Position numbers and translations under genes: made by a program. A DNA stretch of 64,000 nt from Platycnemis pennipes (Eukaryota > Arthropoda > Insecta > Odonata > Platycnemididae), in assembly GCA_933228895.1 (NCBI GenBank), contig OW121857.1, positions 73,961,672 to 74,025,671 on the forward strand. The letters run 5' to 3'. Of the stretch, positions 51,801 through 59,482 are shown one piece after another; position 1 is the stretch's first letter, and the number at the start of each line of letters is the position of its first letter. The notes beneath the pieces are model-generated. The model had not been told where the DNA came from. It ran no database searches and was given only the letters and a program-made list of their open reading frames with translations.

Positions 51801-54592
51801 GAAAGGTGACCAATCAAATAGAAAAGATTCTGGCTGAAGAATTGAGTTTAATAAAACCAAATTATTCCTTTAAATTAAAAAAGAACTTTGGGGAAAACAG
51901 AGATTTAATAAACCTGTTCATATAATTTAAGAGTAAGGAAGAAGTCCAGTGGATTTTGTGAAAAACATCAAAAAAGTGTAATTTGTATTAATATTAAGAG
52001 GAATGCAACCTATAAAATTAATCTCACATGCAAGCTAAGATAGCAGTATTAACTATCAAGAAGGATTGAGAAGAGGACTTAAAATAACTTCTGAAGACAT
52101 CAATTTGTCATAGTAACACATGATGCTATGGCAGTGATAAGAACATCAACAGAAAGAATTTAAAATATTGACCCTCCAATGGTCAAGTTACCCATTCTGT
52201 ACTTAAGATCAGAAAATGGGTCTATGGCACAAGTGTCAAGGGCTTTGGTTTCATCTATCCTGGCAACAGGGGGGCCTGATGGCAAAAATTGGGTGCTCTA
52301 TCAGGCAACAAGGGAGGCAAGTTGTCATCACACAAAATCCTCATGTAAAAACAATGACAATAGAATGGGTGGATAAGACAACTGAGAAGATGACAATAAT
52401 TGCTGTTATGGTACAATCTAAGAATGCTAAAAGGTAGCTAAGGGTAGGGGAGCTCAAAACCATAAATGGTGGTGGAATACCGGGATGTTGGTGTTAGAAT
52501 TCAGTAAATAAAATGAAAGGACAAATTCTTTTTCTCAATTTCTTTCATGTTTTAGCATATAAAGTCTAAAATGACACCAGACATCAATAACAAACCGCAG
52601 GATGAAGTTTCGCTTCAAATATTAGAGGCAGCGCTATCTTCAAAGCTTCAAGCAAAGGACTCCTCTGCATCTTCTCCAGCAGAAAATCAACAAACACTAT
52701 TTGAGCAGGAACTAAATCATTCACTCTATGCCTTATAAGCTGCAGAATAATTTGGACTATTGGACTAGTAGTTGGTACACCAATTTGTACCAGTGCCTGA
52801 AGGAGAAAGAGGAGAAATATTGATTGTTTTATCTTGTAAAATAATGCATAAAATCTGTTGCATAAATTAATTTTTACCTTAAGAACTGTGATTGATTCAT
52901 GAAGGGCAAGGGCCCGAGAATGGGCCTTCAGTCTTTGACTTAGTTTAAGGAATTCTGGGCTGTGAACAATTTCTTGTTTGACCTTCAAGGATCTGAAAGG
53001 GAATCACTTGACATTCAGTAAAAGTAAATGAACTGGAAATTATAATTCATCAAGGTTTAAATTAAACAGACCCTTCTCTTTTCTGAAGAGAGCCCAAGGA
53101 TAGAAGAGCTTCTAAAACATGGCTCTGATTCATAATCGAATGATGAGAGCCAACTAATTTCAGTATCTGCTCTCCAGATGAAGCTGATTTTAACTTTTCC
53201 AATAGCAAGTCGCGAGGTGCAGGAGTAGAATCAGGCGTTAATACACCATCTAAAATATACAAATACTTTTATTACTATAAAGAAACGCTACGCAACAACA
53301 TGAAACTTTGTTCAGTGATAAATCATCTCCAACAGAATACCAAAAAAATTGAGCAGGAACTATTCATTGACTTAGAAAAATTGATGCAATGGAACAATAT
53401 TTGATTAATAAATTTGCAACATTGTTCGAAGTAGTAAAAGCTTTCCATTCCAATGAAACTAAAAAGGCAAAACTATCAAATCTTAAGCCAACATTGAACC
53501 ATGCACTTTCGTGCATGAAAACAGTTACCACTGAAATGCGGGTCATACTGTATTTAATGTACCTTACCCCTTAGTATCCCTAATACGAGTCAAATTGTTC
53601 GCTCATAAATGGCAACATCCAGACTCGGATCCACCTATGACCTTTGTAAATCTTTACTCTGATAAAGGAGCCATGGATACCCTGGTGAAAATAAACCGTG
53701 ACAGACAGTGTGACAGACAATGTGACAGAAGCGTGAACACAGTGTGCTTAGAATGTGACAAGAGTGTGATTACAGTGTGCATACACCGTGACAAAAGCGT
53801 AAATTGGGACTCAAAAGCGTGCAGAAAGCGTGATAGACACTGTGACGGTACAGTGTGTTCACAGTGTGAGGACACCGTGCACACAGTGTGAGGACACCGT
53901 GCGCACAGTGTGAGGATACCGTGCACACAGTGTGAGGACACTGTGACTAATACCCATGTACAGTGTGCTGCACATTGTGGTCACACTGTACATCACGCTT
54001 TGAAGGGAGCACAGTGTGCGTACACTGTGACTAATAGCCGTGTACAGTGTGCAGCACATTGTGGTCACACTGTCCATCACGCTTTGAAGGGAGCACACTG
54101 TGCACACAGTGTACATACACTGTGACTAATACACTTGCACAGTGTGATACACATTTTTGTCACACTGTCTGTCACGGTTTATTTTCACCAGGGTAGCAAA
54201 AATACTACACACAGATCTTTGTTTTTAAAAAAATCAATTTCCAGCAAATACGGAAAACGAGGACTATTGTAATTCATATCGCATAAAATGAACATATGGT
54301 TGTTCAGGTAAGAATGTATACTTCATGGCATAAGCATTATGGACTCCAATTTAACATACAACATTTAGCGCGTTCGTGAACATGAAGCTCATAACATTCA
54401 GGAGGCATGATAATTAAATATTTCGGAAAGTATCTTACCTGACGATGATGCTGAATAATTAGACAGAAATAGTTTTCCTCTGCTTATATAGCCATTCTCA
54501 AGCACTCCTAAACGTTGTATATGTTTCCTTATCACAGGATAGATTAAATAGGAAACAACTCTGTTAGCCGCCCTCATGATATCAGGATGAAG
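33575..54592 (-). CDS. FASTK-domain (FASTKD-family) protein, 12-13 exons on the minus strand
   Basis: Gene reconstructed by hand from splice sites and codon phase. Coding exons in order: 54577-54439, 53249-53072, 52992-52878, 52796-52596, 50598-50371, (50100-49935, uncertain), 49446-49252, 48799-48614, 47332-47212, 40354-40262, 39762-39535, 34949-34844, 33818-33575. Without the uncertain exon these total 2034 nt, or 677 residues plus stop, and every junction keeps phase with GT..AG borders. The N-terminus (MRAANRVVSY..) is basic and amphipathic, like a mitochondrial presequence. Residues about 50-450 are helical repeats (e.g. SHHSIMNQSHVLEALLSLGS). Residues about 450-540 sit where FAST domains lie (LLWEMHLQTIC, LLLLHQAVTTLYPSYVGPYP). 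Residues about 560-655 are a RAP domain (HFIDHIIVMRKGGYPVAL; LKGPPSLMIKTLEALNYSVI; LPDNEKIPYLMREI). Family members bind and process mitochondrial RNA. Orthology to a particular FASTKD cannot be assigned. A candidate AATAAA lies at 33346-33341 on the minus strand. The introns hold many mobile elements. Confidence 0.85.
34844..34949 (-). CDS. FASTKD exon 12 (start of RAP domain)
   Basis: 106 nt, with acceptor TGCTTTTCCAG and consensus donor GT|GTAAGT. G+AC gives the aspartate of DHIIVMRKGGYPVAL, the first beta-strand region of RAP, followed by NLHPSKDSYVEDINKPSD. It is separated from exon 11 by a 4.6 kb intron containing LINE fragments and a pogo-like MITE. Confidence 0.8.
35125..35300 (+). mobile_element. 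Single end of a pogo/Tigger-like MITE (partial)
   Basis: TACAGTAAAACCTC followed by alternating ATTTGCAATATCGG/ATTTTCTCGC blocks resembles the TA + CAGTAAAACCTC terminus of pogo-group elements. No matching inverted end was found nearby, so it appears truncated. It lies in FASTKD intron 11. Confidence 0.35.
35560..35905 (+). mobile_element. R2-type LINE C-terminal fragment with embedded tRNA-like segment
   Basis: The + strand reads VYRCLIFKAEIADTRCRACR, then QPETLSHLLSGCSFY and YLANTRHEHWN. The C-x2-C-x7-H-x4-C pattern followed by a YLxR(H)..W motif is the C-terminal zinc knuckle of R2-like and related LINE proteins. Upstream, at about 35665-35730, CCCGGGTTCGATCCCCGGC is a tRNA T-arm/B-box sequence, suggesting a SINE or tRNA-derived insertion next to or within the LINE fragment. 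Confidence 0.55.
36600..37030 (-). mobile_element. LINE post-RT fragment
   Basis: On the minus strand, ENKKGQNNLKAESHKLEQVE and QFSYLG are followed, after frame breaks, by EEKRRLIEEISRRQWSG. This matches the region seen at 9.5 kb (EERNLIDEIRRRQ) and 21.0 kb (EVEEFCYLGSR). It is decayed and lies in FASTKD intron 11. Confidence 0.6.
37921..37948. repeat. Perfect 12-bp inverted repeat with 4-base loop
   Basis: GGTATTATGAGT, then GATA, then ACTCATAATACC. It immediately precedes the left copy of repeat family B. Confidence 0.8.
37955..38103 (+). repeat. Dispersed repeat family B, copy 1
   Basis: About 149 bp starting ATACCGTGGCAGGAG and containing TTTTACATGTTAATTATGGG and TCACTATAATGGGCTTCTAC. 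It is clearly similar, in the same orientation, to 46741-46890. Both copies are inside introns of the FASTKD gene. The family is unidentified. Confidence 0.7.
38324..38965. mobile_element. pogo/Tigger-like MITE with TA target duplication
   Basis: The left end CAGTAAGTCCTCGACTTACG and an inverted right end CGTAAGTCGAGGACTTACAG differ only at the second base and are flanked by TA (38322-38323 and 38966-38967). The 642-bp interior has no transposase but holds an inverted pair of the motif CAAGAGTTG at 38768-38815. The termini match the pogo branch of Tc1/mariner. It lies in FASTKD intron 11. Confidence 0.82.
39061..39111 (-). pseudogene. Relic duplicate of the 3' part of FASTKD exon 11
   Basis: About 50 bases (AGTGTCCTAGGTGAGTGCAC..) match 39541-39591 in the same orientation with about eight differences. 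Aligned to the exon's frame it reads GPAYDH-stop-GLCTHLGHF against GSAYVHQGLRTHLGHF. The similarity ends on both sides, so it is a short, dead duplication in the adjoining intron. Confidence 0.65.
39535..39762 (-). CDS. FASTKD exon 11
   Basis: 228 nt, with acceptor TTACTTTCAG and donor ATTG|GTTTGT. It encodes YNIIDQLQLLLLHQAVTTLY, then PSYVGPYPPEKMIAAASQLN, ending GLRTHLGHFI at the start of the RAP region. A decayed copy of about 50 bases of its 3' part lies in the next intron at 39061-39111. Confidence 0.8.
40262..40354 (-). CDS. FASTKD exon 10
   Basis: 93 nt, with acceptor TTGCTTTAG and donor A|GTAAGC. It completes GAA and encodes LLWEMHLQTICSTDIKKMDL, ending ..RKPLT. It is preceded by the longest intron (about 6.9 kb, 40355-47211), which is full of repeats. 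Confidence 0.75.
41110..41156 (+). repeat. Short direct repeat shared with 44019-44061
   Basis: TATAATTCCTTC(T/G)T..ACTCAAAAGAGGGTTATTGCTTGTT occurs here and at 44019-44061. The two copies lie just outside the candidate TTAA-flanked element on either side, which would be compatible with a larger duplicated or nested unit. Confidence 0.5.
41332..43877. mobile_element. Possible TTAA-flanked DNA element (short TIRs)
   Basis: GGTAGAACC at 41332-41340 and its complement GGTTCTACC at 43869-43877 are each flanked directly by TTAA (41328-41331 and 43878-43881), the target duplication of piggyBac and Kolobok elements. The TIR is only 9 bp and no transposase was recognised in the 2.5 kb interior, so this could be coincidence. 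It lies in FASTKD intron 9. Confidence 0.35.
44590..44760 (-). mobile_element. LINE scrap
   Basis: The block CTCTCTTTTCCATACCTCGGTTGATGATTC closely matches 30285-30315 at the edge of the LINE fragment there, in the same orientation. Past this block similarity fades. Weak evidence of a second copy of that retroposon. Confidence 0.4.
44950..45060 (-). mobile_element. tRNA-derived SINE head
   Basis: On the minus strand GGTCCCGGTTTGAAACCCGG is a T-arm-like stem with B box, preceded by an A-box-like ATGCATTGGTC at the expected spacing. No full cloverleaf is possible. It lies in FASTKD intron 9. Confidence 0.42.
45700..46160 (+). other. Unexplained 139-codon open frame in a FASTKD intron
   Basis: The frame 45739-46158 (MGLTSCHTSPLRPS.. 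to ..SENLKEI) is longer than chance would usually give in this composition, with a shorter shadow on the other strand. It matches no family I know. It sits in intron 9 on the strand opposite to the host gene. It could be a mobile-element remnant. Confidence 0.25.
46741..46890 (+). repeat. Dispersed repeat family B, copy 2
   Basis: Starts ATACTGTGGCAGGAGC and contains TTTTACATGTTAATCATGGG and TCACTATAATGGGCTGCTAC, paralleling 37955-38103 throughout with scattered substitutions. Confidence 0.7.
47212..47332 (-). CDS. FASTKD exon 9
   Basis: 121 nt, entering in phase 0 and leaving in phase 1, with acceptor TTCTTCCAG and donor AGAG|GTAAAT. It encodes GKLEIPWLKFAMELASLGCF and the segment LLLQRIFQEEFLKKFLSR. 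The Phe/Leu-rich FLKKF stretch resembles the block before the second FAST domain. Confidence 0.78.
47557..47950 (+). mobile_element. mariner-derived MITE retaining transposase C-terminus
   Basis: The ends are inverted copies of TTCAAATGAAAAGGTACGAA (about 28 bp in all), each bordered by TA (47555-47556 and 47951-47952). Inside, one frame reads HFNSDNQLKDRVEDWLLSQP and QEFWEQEIPGLMKQWDSCAQ, ending SGDYL-stop. That is the C-terminal tail of mariner transposases (W.. IP.L..RW..C....GDY). The catalytic core is deleted, leaving 394 bp. It lies in FASTKD intron 8. Confidence 0.8.
48048..48529 (+). repeat. Dispersed repeat family A, copy 4
   Basis: About 482 bp, same orientation as copy 1, beginning AATGGGGGGCGTTTACTCG and ending TGGTAAACGACCCCATTG, so both inverted termini are preserved. 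Internal deletions make it the shortest copy. It lies in FASTKD intron 8, about 85 bases from exon 8. Confidence 0.78.
48614..48799 (-). CDS. FASTKD exon 8
   Basis: 186 nt, phase 0 to phase 0, with acceptor CTATTTCAG and consensus donor TCA|GTAAGT. It encodes GHVNIELLDYISRKVEASPI and a following helix rich in Leu/Ile/Val, ending ..NEHIQS. It sits just upstream (in transcription) of the intron that holds repeat-family copy 4 and the mariner-like MITE. Confidence 0.8.
49252..49446 (-). CDS. FASTKD exon 7
   Basis: 195 nt, phase 0 to phase 0. The acceptor is AATTTCAG and the donor ATG|GTGTGT. It encodes VVSNSFHHCSKYELDAITSG, then a helical segment ending VWSVKKLTRM, typical of the family's repeat region. 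Confidence 0.78.
49531..49881. mobile_element. pogo/Tigger-like MITE, TA-flanked
   Basis: The left end CAGTAGAGCCCCACTAATTC and inverted right end GAATTAGAGAGGTTCTACTG are imperfect TIRs bordered by TA (49529-49530 and 49882-49883). It is 351 bp without coding capacity. It sits in the intron between the uncertain exon 6 and exon 7, only 53 bases from exon 6. Confidence 0.78.
49935..50100 (-). CDS. Candidate FASTKD exon 6, phase-conflicting
   Basis: Only one frame is open, beginning DHENVAIYLHRFLSYSLF and ending HAYLR at donor AGG|GTATAT. It looks like family repeat sequence (LIMLLKPCNKLMHINRC), and its end joins exon 7 in phase. However, its only acceptor (TATGGCAG|GGACC) requires two nucleotides carried over, whereas exon 5 ends in phase 0. 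Read after exon 5 it hits TGA at the third codon. It is either a real exon preceded by an unseen small exon, an exon damaged by a one-base error, or a non-exon. Confidence 0.45.
50371..50598 (-). CDS. FASTKD exon 5
   Basis: 228 nt, phase 0 to phase 0 (residues 212-287), with acceptor ATTTTAAG and strong donor GAG|GTAGGT. It encodes DHDVTPAYLADLLSYAVRKK and further helices. Its 3' phase (0) fits exon 7 directly but not the candidate exon at 49935-50100. Confidence 0.8.
50690..50910 (+). mobile_element. SINE-like unit with Pol III boxes
   Basis: GGGCAGTGCATTGGGC resembles an A box and GAGGTCCTGGGTTCTGAGAG a slightly diverged B box at suitable spacing, followed by a non-tRNA body. It differs from the unit at 6.7 kb, so it belongs to another family or is older. 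It lies in FASTKD intron 4. Confidence 0.35.
52596..52796 (-). CDS. FASTKD exon 4
   Basis: 201 nt, phase 0 to phase 0 (residues 145-211). The acceptor is a strong pyrimidine tract ending CTTCAG and the donor is GCG|GTTTGT. It encodes ALVQIGVPTTSPIVQIILQL and a following helix pair, matching the alpha-helical repeat character of the family. Confidence 0.8.
52878..52992 (-). CDS. FASTKD exon 3
   Basis: 115 nt. The acceptor CCCTTTCAG follows a pyrimidine tract and the donor is AAG|GTAAAA. It completes codon GG+A and adds 38 codons (SLKVKQEIVHSPEFLKLSQR..), ending in phase 0 at ..ESITVLK. It is only 81 bases from the next exon, a short ordinary intron. Confidence 0.78.
53072..53249 (-). CDS. FASTKD exon 2
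   Basis: 178 nt, entering in phase 1 (G+AT) and leaving in phase 2. The acceptor is TATTTTAG and the donor GG|GTCTGT. It encodes residues 47-105, including LLLEKLKSASSGEQILKL, the kind of helical N-terminal repeat found in FASTKD proteins. The intron before it (53250-54438) contains the repeat-built MITE. Confidence 0.75.
53680..54193. mobile_element. TA-flanked MITE built from CACAGTGTG-type repeats
   Basis: Inverted ends CCCTGGTGAAAATAAACCGT.. are identical over at least 36 bp and bordered by TA (53678-53679 and 54194-54195). The interior is a lattice of ACAGTGTG/CACACTGT motifs. It includes a 22-bp tandem unit (GAGGACACCGTGCACACAGT.., starts 53868, 53890, 53912, 53934) and a longer direct repeat starting CACTGTGACTAATA at 53939, 54023 and 54118 (spacings 84 and 95). 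There is no coding capacity. Near-identical TIRs suggest a young insertion. It occupies FASTKD intron 1. Confidence 0.88.
54439..54592 (-). CDS. FASTKD exon with start codon (mitochondrial presequence)
   Basis: The ATG at 54577-54575 opens 46 codons plus one nucleotide. The translated start MRAANRVVSYLIYPVIRK is basic and hydrophobic, with no acidic residue in its first 25 positions, as in matrix-targeting peptides. The donor is CAG|GTAAGATA (phase 1). Fifteen bases upstream of the ATG lies an acceptor (CTTTTAG), so a non-coding 5' exon should exist further upstream, probably in 54.6-55.3 kb; it was not placed. Confidence 0.75.
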
Positions 54593-55446
54593 CTAAAAGC
54601 AACGTATTTAATTTATCACAGCATTAACAGCATACAAACATAGACTTTACTGAGAACAAATAAACCGGTTAAATTCACTAAATTCCCTACTTCAATTGCC
54701 GAATTTCGTGCGGCAGTTGTTCGAAGGCAGTTGTTTGGGGTTGGCGCTCCAATCGCGGCATTTTCAGGGCCCCAATTCATGGCCCCAATTTAAATACTGT
54801 CTGCTACTTTCGGATTGAAAAAATAAGCACCTGGCACAGAAGACATTCGTACTTTGCCCTTTTTCACTCTTGCTTACATTTCTTGATTTCGTAATATTCC
54901 CGATCACTGCCGTCCCCATTCCATAGCTCGCGCGACCCAAGGCCTTTTACGTCATTTGACTTCACACCGTTTGGGTCGAAGAATGTGAGGTCTCGTGCTG
55001 TTCGTGCCATGCAAAATTGCTTCTATTGGTTTTTCGTGAGTGCATGCAATTTTTGAATAATGGACGCAACAAGGAAGATGACATAGGCGAAGAGCGCTTG
55101 AGTGTTCAGTATACAGATCAGTATTATTTTGAAGTTTTACGCCGATACCATCAGGTATTTGTGTATAGTTGAGGAGCTTATCTTTTGTCGCTGGCACAGG
55201 TGCTGTTTCATTAAATCAAAGTGGTGAAAATCTGGGAAGACTGGTTTCTGCGTAAGTAGAACCATAAATGTATTATTGAAGATGTTGCCATCCTTTAATA
55301 CACATTTGCCGGTGAAGACTCTGTGTTTACTCGCCCACGGTTACCTCCCGTTTGCCCGCATGAGTTATGTTAGTATTCACTTCCACATTTTGTTTTGTAT
55401 AACCTGGGACAGCATAATGTAGCAATGAATGTAGTACCTTGTATGT
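54593..55446. other. Upstream region of the FASTKD gene
   Basis: GC is locally higher at 54700-55000. The acceptor before the FASTKD start exon implies that a non-coding first exon and promoter lie here on the minus strand. A consensus-like donor on the + strand at about 55253 (GC|GTAAGTAG) could belong to a divergent transcript, but no coding exon was recognised after it. Confidence 0.3.
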
Positions 55447-55767
55447 ATGTTTGTATATTCATTCCAATACACTCGAAAGATATATCAATTCTGGGTGGCT
55501 TTTACTGGTGGTGTTACGTTCTACAGCGTTAAAAATAATATTGTTTGTGACTCCTGTGGCGATTACTTTTTGGCAACCACGGATGGATATCGTAATGGAC
55601 TGGATTTGGAGGACAAATGTGCTGATAACATCTCCTGTTTTGGTCCTACCACCAGTCACGAGAGACCCAGCGTCATCAGGCTGTACCTTTTCAAGTCTGT
55701 AACTTCATCATTGCAATGCATGTACAGTTATCCATGTCTTAACAACCGGAGGTGGAATGGAGATTAA
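55447..55767 (+). other. Unrecognised 106-codon open frame
   Basis: The frame includes CDSCGDYFLATTDGYRNGLD and CADNISCFGPTTSHERPSVI, with balanced amino-acid use and an overlapping frame of similar length. No motif identifies it. It could be an exon of a + strand gene starting near 55.2 kb, or part of a mobile element. No confident splice borders were found. Confidence 0.25.
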
Positions 55768-56489
55768 GCTTGCGTTAAGAAACCTTAAGATTTTAAAGCC
55801 ATGCTTCAAAAGTGAAAGAAATCATTGGTGCCTCTTTGTTAGTGGGTTTCCCTCACTTTACTACTGTTGGAGCTGCTGATTATCCGTCACAAAGGTAAGT
55901 AAACCTTTTCATGTAGTTCGATACCATATTTAGAGACTTGATTTGTTCGCAAACTTAATGAGTGAAGCAAGTCTTGCCATGTTTTAATGTTTTCATGTGG
56001 CTTGCCATATCCTGATTTGGCTGGCTTATAATAAGTTTTTAATGGGCGCTAGCCTGATGTTTCTTGACCAGGCAGCAAAATTTATTCATTTTTCATTTAA
56101 ATTTTACATTGATGTGAATCATCCACCTACACTTCCATCTCATTCCCTCCTTCATGATGAGGAATGAAACAATGAAGTAATATTTTGTCTATATTAAATA
56201 CTGACAATGGTGTCACCTCGAATAATTACACATTGTGATGTTGAACCCTGGTCAGTATTCATTACAGTGTGAAAATAGTGCTACATTCTTTGTTTTACGC
56301 CTCATCATGAATATCTCATTTTCACAAAGTTATGCCTTATACCATGAATTAACATTCTCTTCTCCCCAATTGTGTTCAACACCTGTTAATTCATCTTCCT
56401 CTCCATCCATTCTACCCTCAGTGTTCTCCTCCTCACCCACATTTTGAAGATTTCCAATCTGCTCTTGAACTCCTTCAAAAGAGTCCAGG

Positions 56490-58722
56490 GCGCCAATTCT
56501 GGTTCTTTTTAGCGATTGCTAAGTACACATAGCGACAGTATTAGCGACTGTCGCTAAAAATCAGATTCCGGTTCCATTTTCGCTAACTCCACGCTAGGCT
56601 AGCGGTCGCTAAGGCCCGATAGCAACTGATAAACATCAAATTTATATTCTCGTTCGTATTAGCAGTAGCTAATTCGTAGCTAACTCATAGCAAACGCTAA
56701 TTTACGTATCGCTGATTGCAAATCAACTCTAATATACCAGTGAAGTTAATAAGTAGCTGCTAAATCATACTTAGGACATTTAACAACTCAAAAGAACGTA
56801 TAAGGTGAGTTCATTTTAAGTTTTCATTCATTTGTTGTCTTTTGCATAGAATCAAGTGTTTCATATTTGTTGATATTTTCACCGAACCTTTTTTAACCAC
56901 TCGTAAATCTTGAACTGCGTAATGAAAATTTGTTTAACTGTTGAATGCATAGACATATGTAAGGGAATCATCACTCACTACTACCTTCAAAAATATCTCA
57001 TAACCTTATCTTGAGCGCAGCAATTTCGAAACATTGCCGGAAGACCCTAGTGAGGTTATTATGATAGTTCGAGTACTAATTAGCGGTAATACTATTTTGA
57101 TGTTGACGGACCAATCTACAGACACAATGCATTGAGATGCAGTGCTATGCAGCAAAAGTTTGTTAAGTGAGTCGTAAGTAGAAGTGTACAGTATTATTTT
57201 ATAAAATATCGAATTCAACATCAAAGGACTAAAGAATACTGGCAGGACGATGGTCCTGTCAGCATACATTTTTTGTATTACCTACTGATGGATAGCGTAC
57301 ATCTTATACCTACTTCATAACTGTTAGAGGAGGTTATGGCCGTCGAAGGAAATACTATGGTTGTATGTGGTAATATGTGGTTGGAGATAGGTATAAGAAG
57401 GGAATTAGGATACTGAATTACATCCTGTAATATTGTAAGAATTATGACCTTATATGTATTTTACACTAATTTTATTAGTTATGTATATTGTATAGTACCC
57501 ATTAGTAAAAATTGTATTTCGTACCTAATAAATGAAATCAAACATCGACATTGTTTCATAATTTCAAGTAAAATATATGGCAGCTATTTGAATCTATCTA
57601 AATATCATCTTGGTTGTCATCGAAAAGACGATACTAGCCAGAAAAATCCCTTCATTTGCATTATTTCCATAAATTTCTTCAAGACGGTGGCCATTTCTTT
57701 CAAGGAATTGTCTATCCCCTAGTAAATAGTTCTATCCAAATTAAAATCCTTTTTTTACTTCTCTCATGGGTTAAAATGCTTTTTTTACTTCCCTCATGGA
57801 AAGCACTTATTTTAGTTTCAAGCAGCGAAGGGGAATGAATATCTAGCATCAAACCTCCAAATATTTATTTGTTATCTGTTGCTCCTTTCACTCATCTGTT
57901 TCTAGCAGAGTTTTTTCAATTAAACACCGTTCCCCTGAAAAATTTACGGTTTTTTGGACTTATTGTTTTACTGGTGGTAAATGTAACTAAATTACATTTC
58001 CAATACTGTTTAATGTAATCATACACTTATTCTTCATTTCCAACACAAAAACTCTGAAAAATATAATCATTTTAACAAATTTAGACAGAACTTTACTACC
58101 AGATGATTTGTAATATGATCACAGCGATGCCCTTTATACTCCATTTAGCAAAAATATGTCAAATAAACACGTTCAAACTTTAGTAGCGAAAGAAACGGAA
58201 AAAGTTCGATATTCGCGAAACGCATCCCCTTTTTCTGCTTACACAAGTTCGACTGGTCAACCATTAATTATAATGTGATTTAAGAAAAAGTACTGAAATA
58301 ATATTTCCCTTTAAAAAAAAAGAAAACAAACGGAATAACATTTCCTGCATTGCATATTGAAATAGTCACAATTTTAAAACACTTAACTTCAAACGCTCAT
58401 GTGAGTTAGTAATATGATTAGAAACATTTTTTTTTTAATTACTCACAACAGCTATTTTTAGAGCTGCTAATCTCATACGGTTGTTTATTTCAAAATTCCC
58501 GCGGTATTAGGGGAGTAGAATTTCGTCGGTGTCCTTTTTCTCTCCTCATTGGTTGATGCTGAATGACGTGAAACAATGTTTGAATTCATCGCTAAGCTTC
58601 CGAACTTTCCCGAGCCTTAGCAGTCGCTAATTCAACCATAACCCAGAATCGCGCTCATTCGTAGCAACCGCTAAAGTTAGCGGTCGCTAGCTCTTAGCGA
58701 CGAAAGAACCAGAATTGACGCG
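56490..58722. mobile_element. 2.2-kb TIR element with dense TAGCG motifs near both ends
   Basis: The left end GCGCCAATTCTGGTTCTTTT and the complement of the right end CGCGTCAATTCTGGTTCTTT form imperfect TIRs. For about 220 bases inside the left end and 120 inside the right end the motif TAGCG/CGCTA recurs many times (e.g. TAGCGACTGTCGCTA, TAGCGGTCGCTA), like clustered transposase-binding sites. CAGG directly borders both ends (56486-56489 and 58723-58726), a possible 4-bp duplication. No transposase was recognised in the AT-rich interior. Confidence 0.7.
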
Positions 58723-58889
58723 CAGGACTCAGACTCTTAGGAAACATCATTAAGCTCCACATTAATTTCTTAACTAACCTTTTTGCATCCGTGGCGAAGG
58801 TTCTCATCTTGAGTTAGCTCATGTTAGCAAACACCTGCTTAGCTTCCGTTATTCTTCCCCTAATTTCATATTAATATGAGTATGAGTGA

Positions 58890-59115
58890 GCATAGTAATT
58901 ACTGTGCTCACTTTTGTTCAATATCCTACCCAAGCAACAAAACTGTTTCAGCTGATGCCCTCTTCGTATTTTTCTTGACAATTTCATAATTTTCATGTGA
59001 TTTACTTTCATCCTAAATCTATCATCCCAGATTTTTAAAGTGTCTAAAAATGATCAAAATCCTTAGCTGTCTTGTGTGCATGGTCAATGGTGAACCTGAC
59101 CATTTAAGCTACAAC
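58890..59115 (-). mobile_element. LINE scrap (post-RT region)
   Basis: On the minus strand LKQFCCLGRILNKSEH and FRMKVNHMKIM correspond to the QVEQF.YLG and FGMKIN.KK segments of the LINE relics elsewhere in the window. A parallel nucleotide block occurs at 21890-22050. It is heavily decayed. Confidence 0.5.
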
Positions 59116-59123
59116 TCCTATAT

Positions 59124-59327
59124 TGAGATGTATATATTTCTCCATAATTTATTTGGTATTTGATGTTTCTTTTTAGTTTGGAATGCTGTTTTTTAGGTCC
59201 CCTTTTGTTTTTCCCTTAGTTGCATAACAAAAAACAACGAACTTGCAACATTGGCATTGCAACACCATCTCTGGATCAAACCATCAACTATAGAATTCAA
59301 CTTGATTTTAACATTATAACTTCAACA
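59124..59327 (-). repeat. Candidate 3' LTR of the copia element
   Basis: On the minus strand a purine tract AAGGGAAAG (59336-59328) is followed directly by TGTTGAAG, the expected start of an LTR. A terminus ..ACATCTCA at 59124 would give a 204-bp LTR with TG..CA ends. The 5' LTR partner is not preserved, so the far boundary is a guess based on a similar ..ATATTTCA just upstream of the primer-binding site. Confidence 0.42.
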
Positions 59328-59482
59328 CTTTCCCTTGTTAATTAAAGTTGACTTTAACATCATAAAGTAAACTAATACTATAATAAGATGCAATTGCTGA
59401 CACAGCTCACAAAAGCATGCCAGTATTGTTCATTGTCCTTTCTATTTCACATCAGTCCTCTTTTTACAGACAAAATCTTCAG

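Noticed and set aside
53654..54125. Cys/His-rich open frames on both strands resembling zinc-binding repeats
   Set aside because: They are translations of the CACAGTGTG motif repeats of the MITE, not a protein gene.
55447..55767. Exon of a + strand gene divergent from the FASTKD gene
   Set aside because: No confident splice borders or protein family match. Kept only as an unrecognised open frame.
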